A stretch of 49,471 nt of DNA. Source: Chara braunii. Lineage: Eukaryota > Streptophyta > Charophyceae > Charales > Characeae. Below, in pieces: positions 22,110 through 32,740 of the stretch (its first letter is position 1; the number at the start of each line of letters is the position of its first letter). The notes under the pieces were generated by a model, which saw only the letters and a list, made by a program, of their open reading frames with translations, had not been told where the DNA came from and made no database searches. The stretch covers positions 131,210 to 180,680 of the forward strand of contig BFEA01000549.1 of the NCBI GenBank assembly GCA_003427395.1. The letters are read 5' to 3'. Made by a program: the position numbers and the translations under genes.

Positions 22110-23108
22110 TCAAGTGCTTGAAACGGGACACTACCATACACATGAACTTGACAAGGCCAAGGTTGAACTTACGAAAGTACACGCACACGAGTGAAAGAGC
22201 AACCAAGTGTAAACCAGAACATCAACTCATGCTTGAACTTGTCAAAGTGAAGATTGAACTAGCAGAACACATTCATATCAGTAGAAGAGTAAGTAAGTGT
22301 GAGCCGGAACATCAACACATGCTTGAACTTGACAAAGAACTAGTGGAACACATTCACATGAGTAGAACAACAACTAAGTGAGAACCGGAACATCAACACA
22401 TGCTTGAACTTGACAAAGAACTAGTGGAACACATTCACACGAGTAGGAGAGCAACTAAGTGAGAACCGGAACATCAACACATGCTTGAACTTGACAAAGT
22501 GATCTTGAACTAGTGAATACACATGCACATAGAGGAAAGAGCAACCAAGTGATGAATTGGAACACCACAACTCCACATGAACTTGACAAAGTGAAGCTTG
22601 AATAAGTGAATACACATGCACGTAGAGGAAAGAGCAACCAAGTGATGAATCGGAACACTACAACTCACATAAACTTGACAAAGCTTGAACTAGTGAATAC
22701 ACATGGACATAGAGGAAAGAGCAACGAAGTGATGAATCGGAACACCACAACTCACATGAACTTGACAAAGTGAAGCTTGAACTAGTGAATACACATGCAC
22801 ATAGAGGAAAGAGCAACCAAGTGATGAATCGGAACACTACAACTCGCATGAACTTGACAAGGTGAAGCTTGAACTAGTGAATACACATGCACATATAGGA
22901 AAGAGCAACCAAGTGATGAATCGGAACACTACAACTCACATGAACTTGACAAAGTGAAGCTTGAACTAGTGAATACACATGCACATAGAGGAAAGAGCAA
23001 CCAAGTTATGAATCGGAACATCACAACTCACATGAACTTGACAAAGTTGAGGCTTGAACTAGTGAATACACATGCATATAGAGGAAAGAGCAACCGAGTG
23101 ATGAATCG
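22110..23108. repeat. Satellite family 1, ~92-bp monomers, about 11 copies (module A)
   Basis: Monomer built on catgaacttgacaaagtgaa, then acacatgcacatagaggaaa and atcggaacac. Successive copies at 22755, 22847 and 22939 are 92 bp apart. Copies are ~90% alike in the centre and more diverged at the left edge. Confidence 0.95.
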
Positions 23109-23480
23109 GAATGCTACAATGTGAGAGTTGAGCCATGCATGTGAATGAGACTTGCTCAAACACATGCTCATGGCTCATGGATGACTAAGTTTGAAACGAA
23201 ATGTCATCATGTGAGAGTTGAGTCATGCATGTGAGTGAGACTTGCTCAAACACATGCTCATGGCTCATGAATGCAACCAAGTTTGAAACGGAATGTCATC
23301 ATGTGAGTAGCTGAGCCATGCATGTGAGTAAGACTTGCTCAAGCACATGCTCATGGCTCATGAATGCAACCAAGTTTGAAACGGAATGTCATCATGTGAG
23401 TAGTTGAGTCATGCATGTGAGTGAGACTTGCTCAAACACATGCTCATGGCTCATGAAATGCAACCCCGTTTGAAATGGAA
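23109..23480. repeat. Satellite family 2, ~92-bp monomers, about 4 copies (module A)
   Basis: Monomer built on tgagagttgagccatgcatg, cacatgctcatggctcatga and aagtttgaaacggaatgtc. Copies at 23201, 23293 and 23386. Each monomer has an internal inverted repeat (TGAGCCATG…CATGGCTCA). Confidence 0.95.
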
Positions 23481-25430
23481 TGTCACCAACTACTATGTGA
23501 GTGGAAAGCACAAGCTAGGCTAGTTCAAAACACAATTCTTGAGCATGAGATCACTCATGGAAGAACCGGAGCACTATCTTCTAGCATGTGAGTGAAAGGA
23601 AAGACTTAAAGTAGACCAACCCACAAGTTTTGAGCATGAGATCATCCATGGAAGAATCGTAGCACTACCTACTAGTATGTAAGTGAAAAGCAAGACTTAG
23701 AGTAGACCAAATCACAAGTTTTTAGCATGAGATCATTCATGGAAGAACCGTAGTATTACCTACTAGTATGTGAGTGAAAACCAAGACTTAGAGTAGACCA
23801 AATCACAAGTTTTGAACATAAGATCATCCATGGAAGAATCAGAGCACTACCTACTAGCACGTGAGTGAAAATCAAGAGATAGAGTAGACCAAATCACAAG
23901 TTTTGAACATGAGTTCATCCGTGGAAGAATCGGAGCACTACCTATTAGCATTTGAGTGAATATCAAGAGATAGAGTAGACCAAATGACCAGTTTTGAACA
24001 TGAGATCATCCATGGAAGAATCGGAGCACTACCTACCAGCATGTGAGTGAAAATCAAGAGATAGAGTATATAGACTAAATCACAAGTTTTGAACATGAGA
24101 TCATCCATGGAAGAATCGGAGCACTAACTATTAACATGTGCGTAAGAAACAAGACTAAGAACAGACTAAATCACAAGTTTTGAACATGAGATCATTCATG
24201 GAAGAACCGTAGCACTGCCTACTAGTATGTGAGTGAAAAGCAAGACTTAGAGTAAACCAAATGACAAGTTTTAGAGATGAGATCATCCATGGAAGAATCG
24301 GAGCACTACCTACTAGCACGTGAGTGAAAATCAACAGATAGAGTATACCAAATGACAAGTTTTGAACGTGAGTTCATCGGTGGAAGAATCGGAGCACTAC
24401 CTACTAGCATGTGAGTGAAAATCAAAAGATAGAGTAGACCAAATCACAAGTTTTGAACATGAGATCATCCATGGAAGAATCGGAGCACTACCTGCTAGCA
24501 TGTGAGTGAAAAACAAGAGATAGAGTAGCCCAAATCACAAGTTTTGAACTTGAGATCATCCATGGAAAAATCGGAGCACTACCTACTAGCATATGTGAGT
24601 GAGAAACAAGACTTAAGGTATACTAAATCAAGTTTTGAACATGAGATCATCCATGGAAGAATCGGAGCACTACCTACTAGCACGTGAGTGAAAAACAAGA
24701 GATAGAGTACTCCAAATCTTAAGTTTTGAGCATGAGATCGTTCATGGAAGAACCGTAGCACTACCTACTAGTATGTGAGTGAAAAGCAAGACTTAGAGTA
24801 GACCAAATCACAAGTTTTGGACATGAGATCATCCATGGAAGAATTGGAGCACTACCTACTAGCACGTGAGTGAAAATCAAGAGATAGAGTAGACCAAATC
24901 ACAAGTTTTGAACATGAGATCATTCATGGAAGAATCGGAGCACTACCTACTAGCATGTGAGTGAAAATCAAGAGATAGAGTAGACCGAATCACAAGTTTT
25001 GAACATGAGATCATCCATGGAAGAATCGGAGGACTAACTGCTAGCATGTGAGTGAAAAACAAGAGATATAGTAGACCAAATCACAAGTTTTGAACATGAG
25101 ATCATCCATGGAAAAATTGGAGCACTACCTACTAGCATGTGAGTGAGAAACAAGACTTAGAGTATACTAAATCACAAGTTTTGATATTGAGATCATCCAT
25201 GAAAGAATCGGAGCACTATCTTCTAGCATGTGAGTGAAAAACAAGAGATAAAGTAGACCAAATCACAAGCTTTGAACATGAGATCATTCATGGAAGAATC
25301 GGAGCACTACCTACTAGCATGTGAGTGAAAATCAAGAGATAGAGTAGACCAAATTACAAGTTTTGAACATGAGATCATCCATGGAAGAATCGGAGCACTA
25401 CCTACTATCATGTGAGTGGAAGTCAAGAGA
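23481..25430. repeat. Satellite family 3, ~91-bp monomers, about 21 copies (module A)
   Basis: Monomer built on gagatcatccatggaagaat, cggagcactacctactagca and aaatcacaagttttgaacat. Copies at 24915, 25006 and 25097 are 91 bp apart. ORFs in it are by-products of the repeat. Confidence 0.95.
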
Positions 25431-25435
25431 GAGTA

Positions 25436-25528
25436 GGCCAACTAGGAAGAAGAAGAGGAAGAAGAAGAAGGAGAAGAAGATGAAAAGGAGGAGAAAGAGA
25501 AGAAGAAGAAGGAGGAGGATAAGAGATG

Positions 25529-25579
<51 letters not shown>

Positions 25580-25650
25580 AGAGAGGAAGAAGAAGAAAAA
25601 AAAAAAGAAAAAAAAGAAGAAAAAAAAGAAGAAGAAGAGGGAGAAGGAGA
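25436..25650. repeat. Purine tract with A49 run (module A)
   Basis: GAA/GGA-rich tract directly after the satellites, with an uninterrupted run of 49 A (25529-25577). Poly-Lys/Arg and poly-Phe ORFs here are artefacts of the composition. Confidence 0.95.
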
Positions 25651-27573
25651 ATCTTATTCCTTCCAGTCACCTTGTTGATGTCTTGGAGATGAAGTCTCAA
25701 CATTGATGAGGCTTCTTCCTCGTTGCACAAATATCACATTGGCTATGACTTCCTTTCTCCTCAAGCCTCTCTCTCCTTCCTCTCTCTCTCTCTACCCAAG
25801 CTATGGCAAGCTCCTCCCATAATGGCTATGGAGTCCTCCCCTCTATGAGGGCTAATGAGACTCCCTCTAGCCTCTCTCTCTTCCTCACACCCAGGGGCTA
25901 TGGCGGATCACCTCCCCAGCGCCAGCCTCACTACGACTAGCCTCTAGAGTTTCTCTCCCTAGCTGATAGTCTCCTCTAAGCTCCCAAACTGGTATGGGTT
26001 CCCCTCTCCTCTCTCCAAGTGAAAGAATGCTTCTATGAGCTCACTTGGGCAGCATGGGCACTCCTCATGCAATTGTGAATGTGGCGGACTGAATTCCCAG
26101 CTTATGTAGGCTGAAACCAGCAGTCCGGCCAACCTATGGGCCTCCCCATGTGCCTTGAGGTGAACCGAGGTACCCCCAAGGCAAAATTTCACTACTAGGC
26201 CCTTCCGAAGGTACCCAGGCCTCATTTTGGCCAAGTACATGCAGTCTGAGCGGTTGGTATCAACTCGGATTGCCTCTTGGCCTCCTTGAGCCTCCTCTTC
26301 ACTTTCAAAATGCTGCTCCTTTGGGTCTTAATGCCCGAGGGGAAACTTTACTTGAGAGAAAAAGGCTTAGTGAGCCTTTTTCTCGATTTTTTTAGTTTGT
26401 ATCCCATTTTTGGTAGGTCGAGATATTTTCCCATGCAGCGGTGCATTTTCAGATTTGGATCTAGCTGAGATCTAAGGCCAACAATATTCCGTGCCACCCC
26501 TAAGTAGCCCTTGCTTCAAATTTGAGCCTCTAAGTTCACTTTTTCAATTTTTTTTGTATCTGGCTCTCTTTTTGGGCCAAATGCACAGTTTTGTCTCTTT
26601 CCCTCTTATGTTTCTTTCCGTTTTAAGCTGGCCCACAAAAAACGGCTAGTTCCTTTCTACCATTAGATCTGATCTTAGATCCATGGTCCACAAAAAAAAC
26701 GGTCATCTCCCATTTGCATTTTCTCTTATTTTCTTCTTTTTAATTCAGATTTAGTGGAGATATGTGGCCCGAAGGGCCATATCTCTGCAATCCGGATTGC
26801 CCTCCCTCAATCTAGGAGGGATGAGGTCACATTTGGGACCTGCCAGTCCCTACTGTGCAGGTCCCAATAGGCCAGCACATTCTCCTCCACTCTTTTCTCC
26901 CTTTTTGTCTCATTCTCCCTCCATTTTTTTTTATTTTTTTTTTTCTTTTATTTCAGTTGTGACAAGTGTCAAGCAGTTGTGCACCCTCTTCCTGGGCCTT
27001 GGGGCCTCATTCATGGCCAAATTCATGGCTGGTACTTGGCCGCTATATCTCGGATTACAATAATGGCACCCCTATGCTCTTAGCGGGCTCCATTTTGTCT
27101 CCCTTAGCCTCAATTTTGGGCCCCCTTGCTCCGATTTTCTTTGGGCAGCCCTTTTCTTACGTTGAGCCTCTTGAGGCTCTATTTCCTCGTGCCTAGCTAG
27201 TCCGCCGGACTGCTAGGCAGCCCTCCCAACACCATTATTTCACTTTTTTTTCTCTCATGACTCTCCTACTTGCCCCCACTAGTGCTTGCATTAGTGGTGC
27301 TAATATTTTCCACCGTCTAGATCCTTGATCTTGATGGTGCTGTTTGCTTGCCCAATTATTTCTTGTGTTGGCTCATGGTTCCCTTGGGACATCTCAAGTC
27401 CCCGCCACTTTCCTCCGTACTAGTTCCATTTTTTTGTCCCACCGGTAGTCCCGCCGGCGCGTGTTCTGTTTTTCGATTTTTATTATTTGGCCCCACTTGG
27501 TCCCCGGCAACATCCCGGACGGTGTCCCATTTTTATTTTGGGACCCCTTTGCCACATGAGTGCCGATTTTTCT
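25651..27573. repeat. T-rich non-coding part of module A, collinear with 46023-48176
   Basis: Closely matches module B in order and sequence (for example cttggagatgaagtctcaac against cttggagatggagcctcaac). It holds blocks of gcc-rich and T-rich text but no recognisable gene. A conserved small ORF is listed separately. Confidence 0.85.
25959..26240 (-). CDS. Small ORF conserved between modules A and B, hypothetical
   Basis: 93 codons on the gag-pol strand. Residues such as LGGTSVHLKAHGEAH and GLLVSAYISWEFSPP are kept in module B (46593-46402, 63 codons before a stop). About nine nucleotide differences separate the common 160 bp, and most change an amino acid, so protein-level constraint is not evident. 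No signal peptide, no known domain. It may simply lie in a well-conserved part of the element. Confidence 0.25.
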   Translation of the reverse strand: MYLAKMRPGYLRKGLVVKFCLGGTSVHLKAHGEAHRLAGLLVSAYISWEFSPPHSQLHEECPCCPSELIEAFFHLERGEGNPYQFGSLEETIS

Positions 27574-27877
27574 TGGCCGCGAGATCTTCGTTTACCGTCT
27601 TTACTTGCCCCATGTCGAAATCACTTCTTTCTATCCTTTTTGGGCTTGTCGTGGCTCATTTTCCCTTATCCTAGGCATCCTCATGCAATCCGTTATTTCT
27701 TGGACTGCATTCATTGCCATTTTCCTAGTCCCATAACCCCACAACTTGCCCCATAGTAAAGAAAAATGAAGCGTTTAATTTATAAGTGCATCCGGGCTCA
27801 ATATTGACTCCGGACGCACCTAAAACATGTGTTTCTCCTCCCCCATGTAATCCGTTATTTTTCGATTGCATGGGGCC

Positions 27878-27920
27878 TTGATTTTCTTTGATTTTCTCTG
27901 CAAAAATCAAAGAAAATCAA
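27878..27920. repeat. Perfect 18-bp hairpin
   Basis: ttgattttctttgatttt (27878-27895), 7-base loop, then its exact reverse complement (27903-27920). Each arm is itself a repeat of ttgatttt. In RNA this would be a stable stem. Confidence 0.9.
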
Positions 27921-28151
27921 AGTCCTTTGTAACCGCTATATTCCATAATGAATCTCGTCACGGATGTATCTCCCCAAGTGACCGTTTTTTACCGTTAAGG
28001 CCCTTTTCTCTTTTCTTTTCTTTTCTCTTTTTCTTTTATTTTCTTTTTCCTCCTTTCTTGGACAGTAGGGACTTGCCAATCCCTACTTGTGGCAGTCCTT
28101 ACTGACGGCCAACTCACTCACTCCCTCTCATTTTTTTTGTCTTATTCTCCC

Positions 28152-28153
<2 letters not shown>

Positions 28154-28183
<30 letters not shown>
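28154..28183. repeat. T30 homopolymer
   Basis: Uninterrupted run of 30 T. Confidence 0.95.
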
Positions 28184-28185
<2 letters not shown>

Positions 28186-28667
28186 CTTGCCAAGTGTCAA
28201 GTGGCCGTTAAGCCCCTTTCTAGGCCCTTCCTCGTAGTTTTGGTCCTTCATATGCCTAAGGTGCAGTCCGTTGTATCTCGGGCTGCAATAATGGTCTTCT
28301 CATGCTCATGGGAATTGCCCTTTTCCTCTATTTTTCTCCCATAGTGACCCCTCCTACTCCGATTTTCTCCCGGAGGCCTATTTTTCACATGGGGTCTCTC
28401 TTGACTCCATTTTCTTGAGGGAGGCTAATCCGAGATTTATTGGATTGCTCCCATGCCTCCTACTTCATGTTTCTTTACTTTTCTTTTTCCTTTTGGCCTC
28501 TCCGTTTGCTCCCACTAGTGCTTGCACCAGTGGTGCTAATATTTCGGTCGTCAAGATCTTGATCTTGACGGCGCTCCTTGCTTTAATTATTTTCCCTCAT
28601 GCCGCTTCATAGTCATTTGTCGAGGCATTTCCGTATCCCCGCCATTTGTCCCACGCTAGTCCCCAAC

Positions 28668-28790
28668 ACTTTGTCCACTAGTGGTCCCGCCGGTGGTCCC
28701 GTCGGTACTTGTCCCATCGGTGGTCCCCGACACTTTGTCCCGCTGGCGGTCCTCGACACTTTGTCCCACCGGTGGTCCCTGACATATTTT
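28668..28790. repeat. ~26-bp GTCCC-type minisatellite
   Basis: Repeated phrases of the type ctttgtcccaccggtggtcc and ccgacactttgtcc, four to five imperfect copies. Confidence 0.75.
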
Positions 28791-28966
28791 GTCCCGGATA
28801 CCATTATTTTTACTTAGTCCCATGTGGCCCCTGGTGCCTTTCCCCCAAGGTGTCCCACGTTCTTTAGGCGTCTACCGCCCTATGGTGGCCCCTCTCCCTT
28901 GCTTTTTCTTGGGCCTTCCATGCGCTATTTTTCTCCGGTCGCGGGCCTCCAACCTGAGGCTGCCAT

Positions 28967-29086
28967 TTAATTGTCGTAGGTGGCCCCTAAGTTGGGTCTT
29001 TATTCTCTAGCGTCCCACGGTCTCCGTTAATTGTCGTAGGTGGCCCCCATGTCTGACCCTTATTCTCTAGCGTCCCACGGCCTCCG
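28967..29086. repeat. Tandem duplication, 60-bp unit
   Basis: 28967-29026 and 29027-29086, both starting ttaattgtcgtaggtggccc and containing tattctctagcgtcccacgg. Confidence 0.9.
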
Positions 29087-29639
29087 GGGCCGTCCATTTC
29101 TCGACTTCCTCATTCTTTTGTCGTTGTCGTGCCTCGTTTGCCGGTTCAATGGCCCCTTGGCCTTAGTCTTGCTAAATTCCGACGACCCTTTTGGCCTCAT
29201 GCTATATTCTATGTGCCCCTGTCCTTATGCTTACTCGCTTGCCGTCGCTGATTCTTTCCCCGACGGTTCCTGACCCAGGGCATTAATCTTCCGATGGCCT
29301 AGTCCCTTGTCTTTTCTCTCTCATTCCTCCTAATTCCAGATTTTTATGTCGTGCACAACCTGGCTATATACATTCTCTCGAGTGACGGGATGTTATTCGG
29401 GACCCACCAGTCCCGGTACATTCCCCCCACTAATTCGCTATGTCCTCATGCCGCACCAATCTTCTGTCAGTGGGGGTTTGGAGGGATAGACGGGAGAGGA
29501 AGACAAAATGTCATAGGTGGTTAGTTTGCCAGGGTCCGTTTTGTCTTTCCTTGTTCCTTTCTCGGATTTCTTCTAGTCTGCAATCCTTGGAGCGGGGAAG
29601 GGTTGTATAGGATTCAAGCTTTCCTTGTCCTTCAGGCAT

Positions 29640-29820
29640 CTCATGTCTCATTCATCACACTTAGAACGTCAGATCCCTGTCGTCTCGTTCATCACTCTTA
29701 GAACATCAAACCCCTTTCGTCTCGCTCACCCTCAGAGCAGTAGATCTCTTTCGTTTTGTTCATGACCCTCAGAGCATCAGATCTCTTTCGTCTCCTTCAT
29801 CACCCATAGTACATCAAACC
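29640..29820. repeat. ~45-bp minisatellite
   Basis: About four imperfect copies of tcgtctcgttcatcactctt followed by agaacatcaaacccctt or close variants. Confidence 0.75.
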
Positions 29821-30189
29821 TCCTTCCAACTCTCCTCTTCTCGTTGCCCCTGATTCTCCCCCGAGCCTTGCCATCCCAAACGCCCTTTGGTTGATCCTCC
29901 TTCCATCCTGTGCCAACCAGGTCCCTTTTCTGGTTTTCGTCACCCTTAACGCCTCTTCTACTTGGCTCTTCGGCCCGCACAATCCATGTCTCCCGTCACC
30001 CTTTCCTCAATCTCAAGCCCAGCCAAATTCACATGTATTTCTTCCGGATCATTTTGCACGACTTTTCTCTAGTCCTGCCTTTTTCACATGCATGTCTCCC
30101 TTATTCGACCTTTCTTGTATCCATGCTCAATCAGTTTTGCATATGTGTTACCCAGTCCATTTCGTATGCCTTTTTGCTTTTGCTCATTC

Positions 30190-30530
30190 TGCCAGTCCTT
30201 TCTCAAGCCCACGCAAAGTCAATTACACCTGCCTTTCTCTTCTGGTCATTTTGCCAGGCCTTTCTCAAGCCCATGCAAAGTCAATTAAACATGCCTTTCT
30301 CTTCTGGACATCTTGCCAGACCTTTCTCAAGCGCGTGCAAAGTCAATTACACATGTCTTTACCTGTCTCTTATACACATCTAGATGTGTATAAGAGACAG
30401 GTCTTTACCTCTGGCCATTTCGCCAGGGCTTTCTCAAGCCCATGCAAAGTCAATTACACATGCCTTTCTCTTCTGGACATCTTGCCAGGCCTTTCTTAAA
30501 CCCATGCAAAGTCAATTACAAGTTCATTTC
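30190..30530. repeat. 62-bp minisatellite
   Basis: Copies of ccaggcctttctcaagccca, tgcaaagtcaattacacatg and cctttctcttctggacatct; interrupted by adapter sequence at 30363-30400. The same unit occurs inverted at 49350-49471. Confidence 0.9.
30363..30400. other. Sequencing-library artefact: Tn5/Nextera mate-pair junction adapter
   Basis: CTGTCTCTTATACACATCT (30363-30381) followed directly by its reverse complement (30382-30400): two Tn5 mosaic ends joined head to head, exactly the Nextera mate-pair junction. Flanking gtctttac is duplicated on both sides (30355-30362, 30401-30408), consistent with the 9-bp staggered cut of Tn5. Removing adapter plus one copy restores the minisatellite. Not genomic. 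Confidence 0.97.
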
Positions 30531-31783
30531 TTGAGCTCATGGTAACCTTATCTTTTTGCATGCTTCTTCATCGGTAGATGGCACGCCTTCCCCCCACTCA
30601 AAATGCGATGTCCCCATCACACGACTGGTTCTCACTCGGAGGTACGCAGACCTTGGCCCACGAACTGAGTCAAGAACAACAGCCCACCTGCTCCTAGAAG
30701 GAAGGGTGATCGGTCCTTCCTCGGCAGATAAAACCTCATCCTTCTACTTAGTCCGACCTTTTGCCGCTACGAGACGGGCGTCATCACTGAGGTACCACCT
30801 CACCTTTGGTAGGTAGGTCCAGTCCAAACCTCCCGGGACTCCGTATTGTCGTAAAGGCTTTCTCGCGAATCGTTCCTCCTGAGTGGTGTTTTCTTGGATC
30901 CGGCCTCTTTTTTTCAAGAGAGTTGGGGATCTCTATTAGTCTGCGAGTGCAGTTACGAAAACCTCGCAGTTAGTCCCGGAGCGGTTGTAATGATCCGGCA
31001 GGGCGGTTGCACTCGCCCTGTGGTGGATACAGATTCCACACGGTACCACGTTCAGCCCCTCCCTTTGGACAGTGTCACTCAACTTAACGCGAGCGGCCTT
31101 GGTTCATCCCAAACAGCTACGCCGCCCCTCTACGGTATGGCGTGTGGTTGGGGAGAGCAAATGAGACTTAGGGAAAGAATGGCTCTCACGCTCGTTTGGC
31201 TCCATGCCCTTTACGTTTAGGTTCTCAACATGAGGCGCAGTTTGAACTCCCCGACTAGAGCTCGTTGTCGGAATTAGTTCCGGACGGCCCGCATCAATCC
31301 AAGAGAAAGGTGTCTTGGTTCTTCAACCCTTACCCTTCCTTATGAGGGATAGGTCGCGCTGAGACTTTTCCCTTGACGGGTAGAGGTTTTGGGGTTGCGG
31401 TGCATGCCCCCTCTTGTTGAGGTCTGGGACTAGAAGAAAAAAAAAAAATTCCTTCATGGTCGGTCTGACGACCTTTCCTCAAATTGCCTAGGGTCCCCTG
31501 ATTATGCAATGCAACATCCAATTCTCAGGAAAACGCTCAATCCAATTTCAGTTCCAAGACCAATTCTCATGGCTGGTCCGACAACCTCTCTTCAACAAGG
31601 CCACCCCTTGTGGTCGCTCTGGCGGCCGCTTTTTCAATTGCCATCTTCCAAGGCCGACCCGTCGACCCACCTTCAATCCTCAACTTTCACATTCCCCAAT
31701 ATCCATTCTTATGACCGTCCCAACAGTCTATGCCCTTCTCGACTTAAGGCTCGGCCTCCTTTATCCTGCCCTTCTCATTCCAA
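30430..31783. repeat. Segment repeated in inverted orientation at 48179-49471
   Basis: Reverse complement of the window's last 1.3 kb with moderate divergence; for example ccgtattg… to ggatccggcctctt here corresponds to aagaggccggatcc at ~48990-49005. ORFs at 30894-31220 (+) and 49010-48735 (-) share their first ~27 codons (FQESWGSLLVCECSYE) and then fall out of frame with each other, so I treat both as non-coding. Confidence 0.85.
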
Positions 31784-32740
31784 GGCATCATTCTCTTTCG
31801 GTCAATGACCGAGCCACCGACTTTTTCTATTTCACATTGCTCATTCCAGGTCTTTCTCAATCAATCCTTTCTTAGTCAGTCATGCAGGGGACCCCAATGC
31901 CTATTTCAAAAGAAATGACCCTCGTCAGGGGCCATTTTCGAATAACCTGGTTAGGGTCATTTGTTTCCATTCTCAAATCGAATAGCCCTCTCAAGTCGAA
32001 TGGCCTGCTTAGGGTCATTCCTTTCCATTCTCAAGTCGAACAGCCTGGTTAGGGGTATTCCTTTCCATTCTCAAGTCAAACAACTTGGTTAGGGTCATTC
32101 CTTTTCATTCTCAATGTTAGCGCCCGAGGGGGTGGGCCTCGAGGACAAGGATCTCATTTCTGTCTCGGGGGTTAGAAGGTGGTTATCTCTTGCAATTTTA
32201 AGCGTGCGGTTTCCTTTATCTGTTTCTCAATATTATTTGTGGTAAAACATCCGACTTAGCGCCTAGTTGCTCGAATTGAGGCTCACAACCCCAAGCAGCA
32301 CTAGCCCACCCGACCGTTCAACCATAGCAAAAGATTGGGGCGCCCCCTCTATTTTCACTGTTTCTGGTCTCTCAGCTCTTGGCTATTTTCAGACTCATTC
32401 ATGACTCAGTTGGATTAGGCTCCTAGGGAAGGAGTGTTCCTCACGCCCCTTAACCCATAGGTTCCCTAACCTCTCTTGTATTCGACCAATCATGCAATGC
32501 CTTGCTTTGCTCGTCAATCTGCACTCGCAATTTCTTCTCAAAGGTACAATCCTCGTTCCATCCAAAGTTCACAGTACACCTTCCCAACCAGTCTCATCTC
32601 ATGCTCTGTGTCATTGTTTTGCATACACTCTTTCGAAGGTAGCTCGTTTAGAAAGTAGCATCAAAATGCTATCTTCTAACTCATCGTGGCACAATCTTAG
32701 CTAGTCTTCTCACCACTTATCCTCAACAAGCTTGCTCATA
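31784..32740. other. Non-coding junction between module A and E2
   Basis: Contains a 40-bp minisatellite (31947-32118). No LTR edge could be fixed: a tgttagcgcccgag at ~32114 is a possible TG start but has no partner in the window. Confidence 0.45.
31947..32118. repeat. 40-bp minisatellite, four copies
   Basis: Units of ctggttagggtcattccttt followed by ccattctcaagtcgaacag; the last two boundaries (32004, 32044, 32084) are exactly 40 bp apart. Confidence 0.85.

Larger units (their letters stand above)
27574..30429. repeat. Right part of module A, not matched elsewhere in the window
   Basis: Same T-rich, GTCCC-rich style as the preceding segment but with no copy in module B, which jumps to inverted sequence here. 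Contains a perfect hairpin, a T30 run and several minisatellites (listed separately). No gene recognised. Confidence 0.55.
19353..31783 (-). mobile_element. Module A: giant leader/LTR-like repeat of the E2 family, lacking gag-pol
   Basis: Starts with tgtagggccaaacc, as module B does at 40020, and is collinear with module B for ~8 kb: gag-leader ORF, GA tract, 35-bp repeats, three satellite arrays, purine tract, T-rich region. Collinearity stops near 27573; A's part 30430-31783 reappears inverted at 48179-49471. Relative to B it has a ~1.3-kb insertion at the GA tract and lacks the mitochondrial rRNA insert. Left of 19353 the gag frame does not continue. Confidence 0.7.

Noticed and set aside
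25363-25730. Poly-Lys/Arg and poly-Phe/Leu ORFs
   Set aside because: Direct result of the purine tract and A49 run; the same holds for ORFs at 41084-41470 and 45651-46175.
26255-26275. ttggtatcaactcgg as a second primer-binding site
   Set aside because: It resembles TGGTATCAGAGC only over the first eight bases, is on the strand opposite to gag-pol, and has no LTR end beside it. The copy in B (ttggtaccaactcgg) changes one of those bases.
30894-31220. ORF with FQESWGSLLVCECSYE shared with 49010-48735
   Set aside because: After ~27 codons the two copies are out of frame relative to each other; it is shared non-coding repeat DNA.
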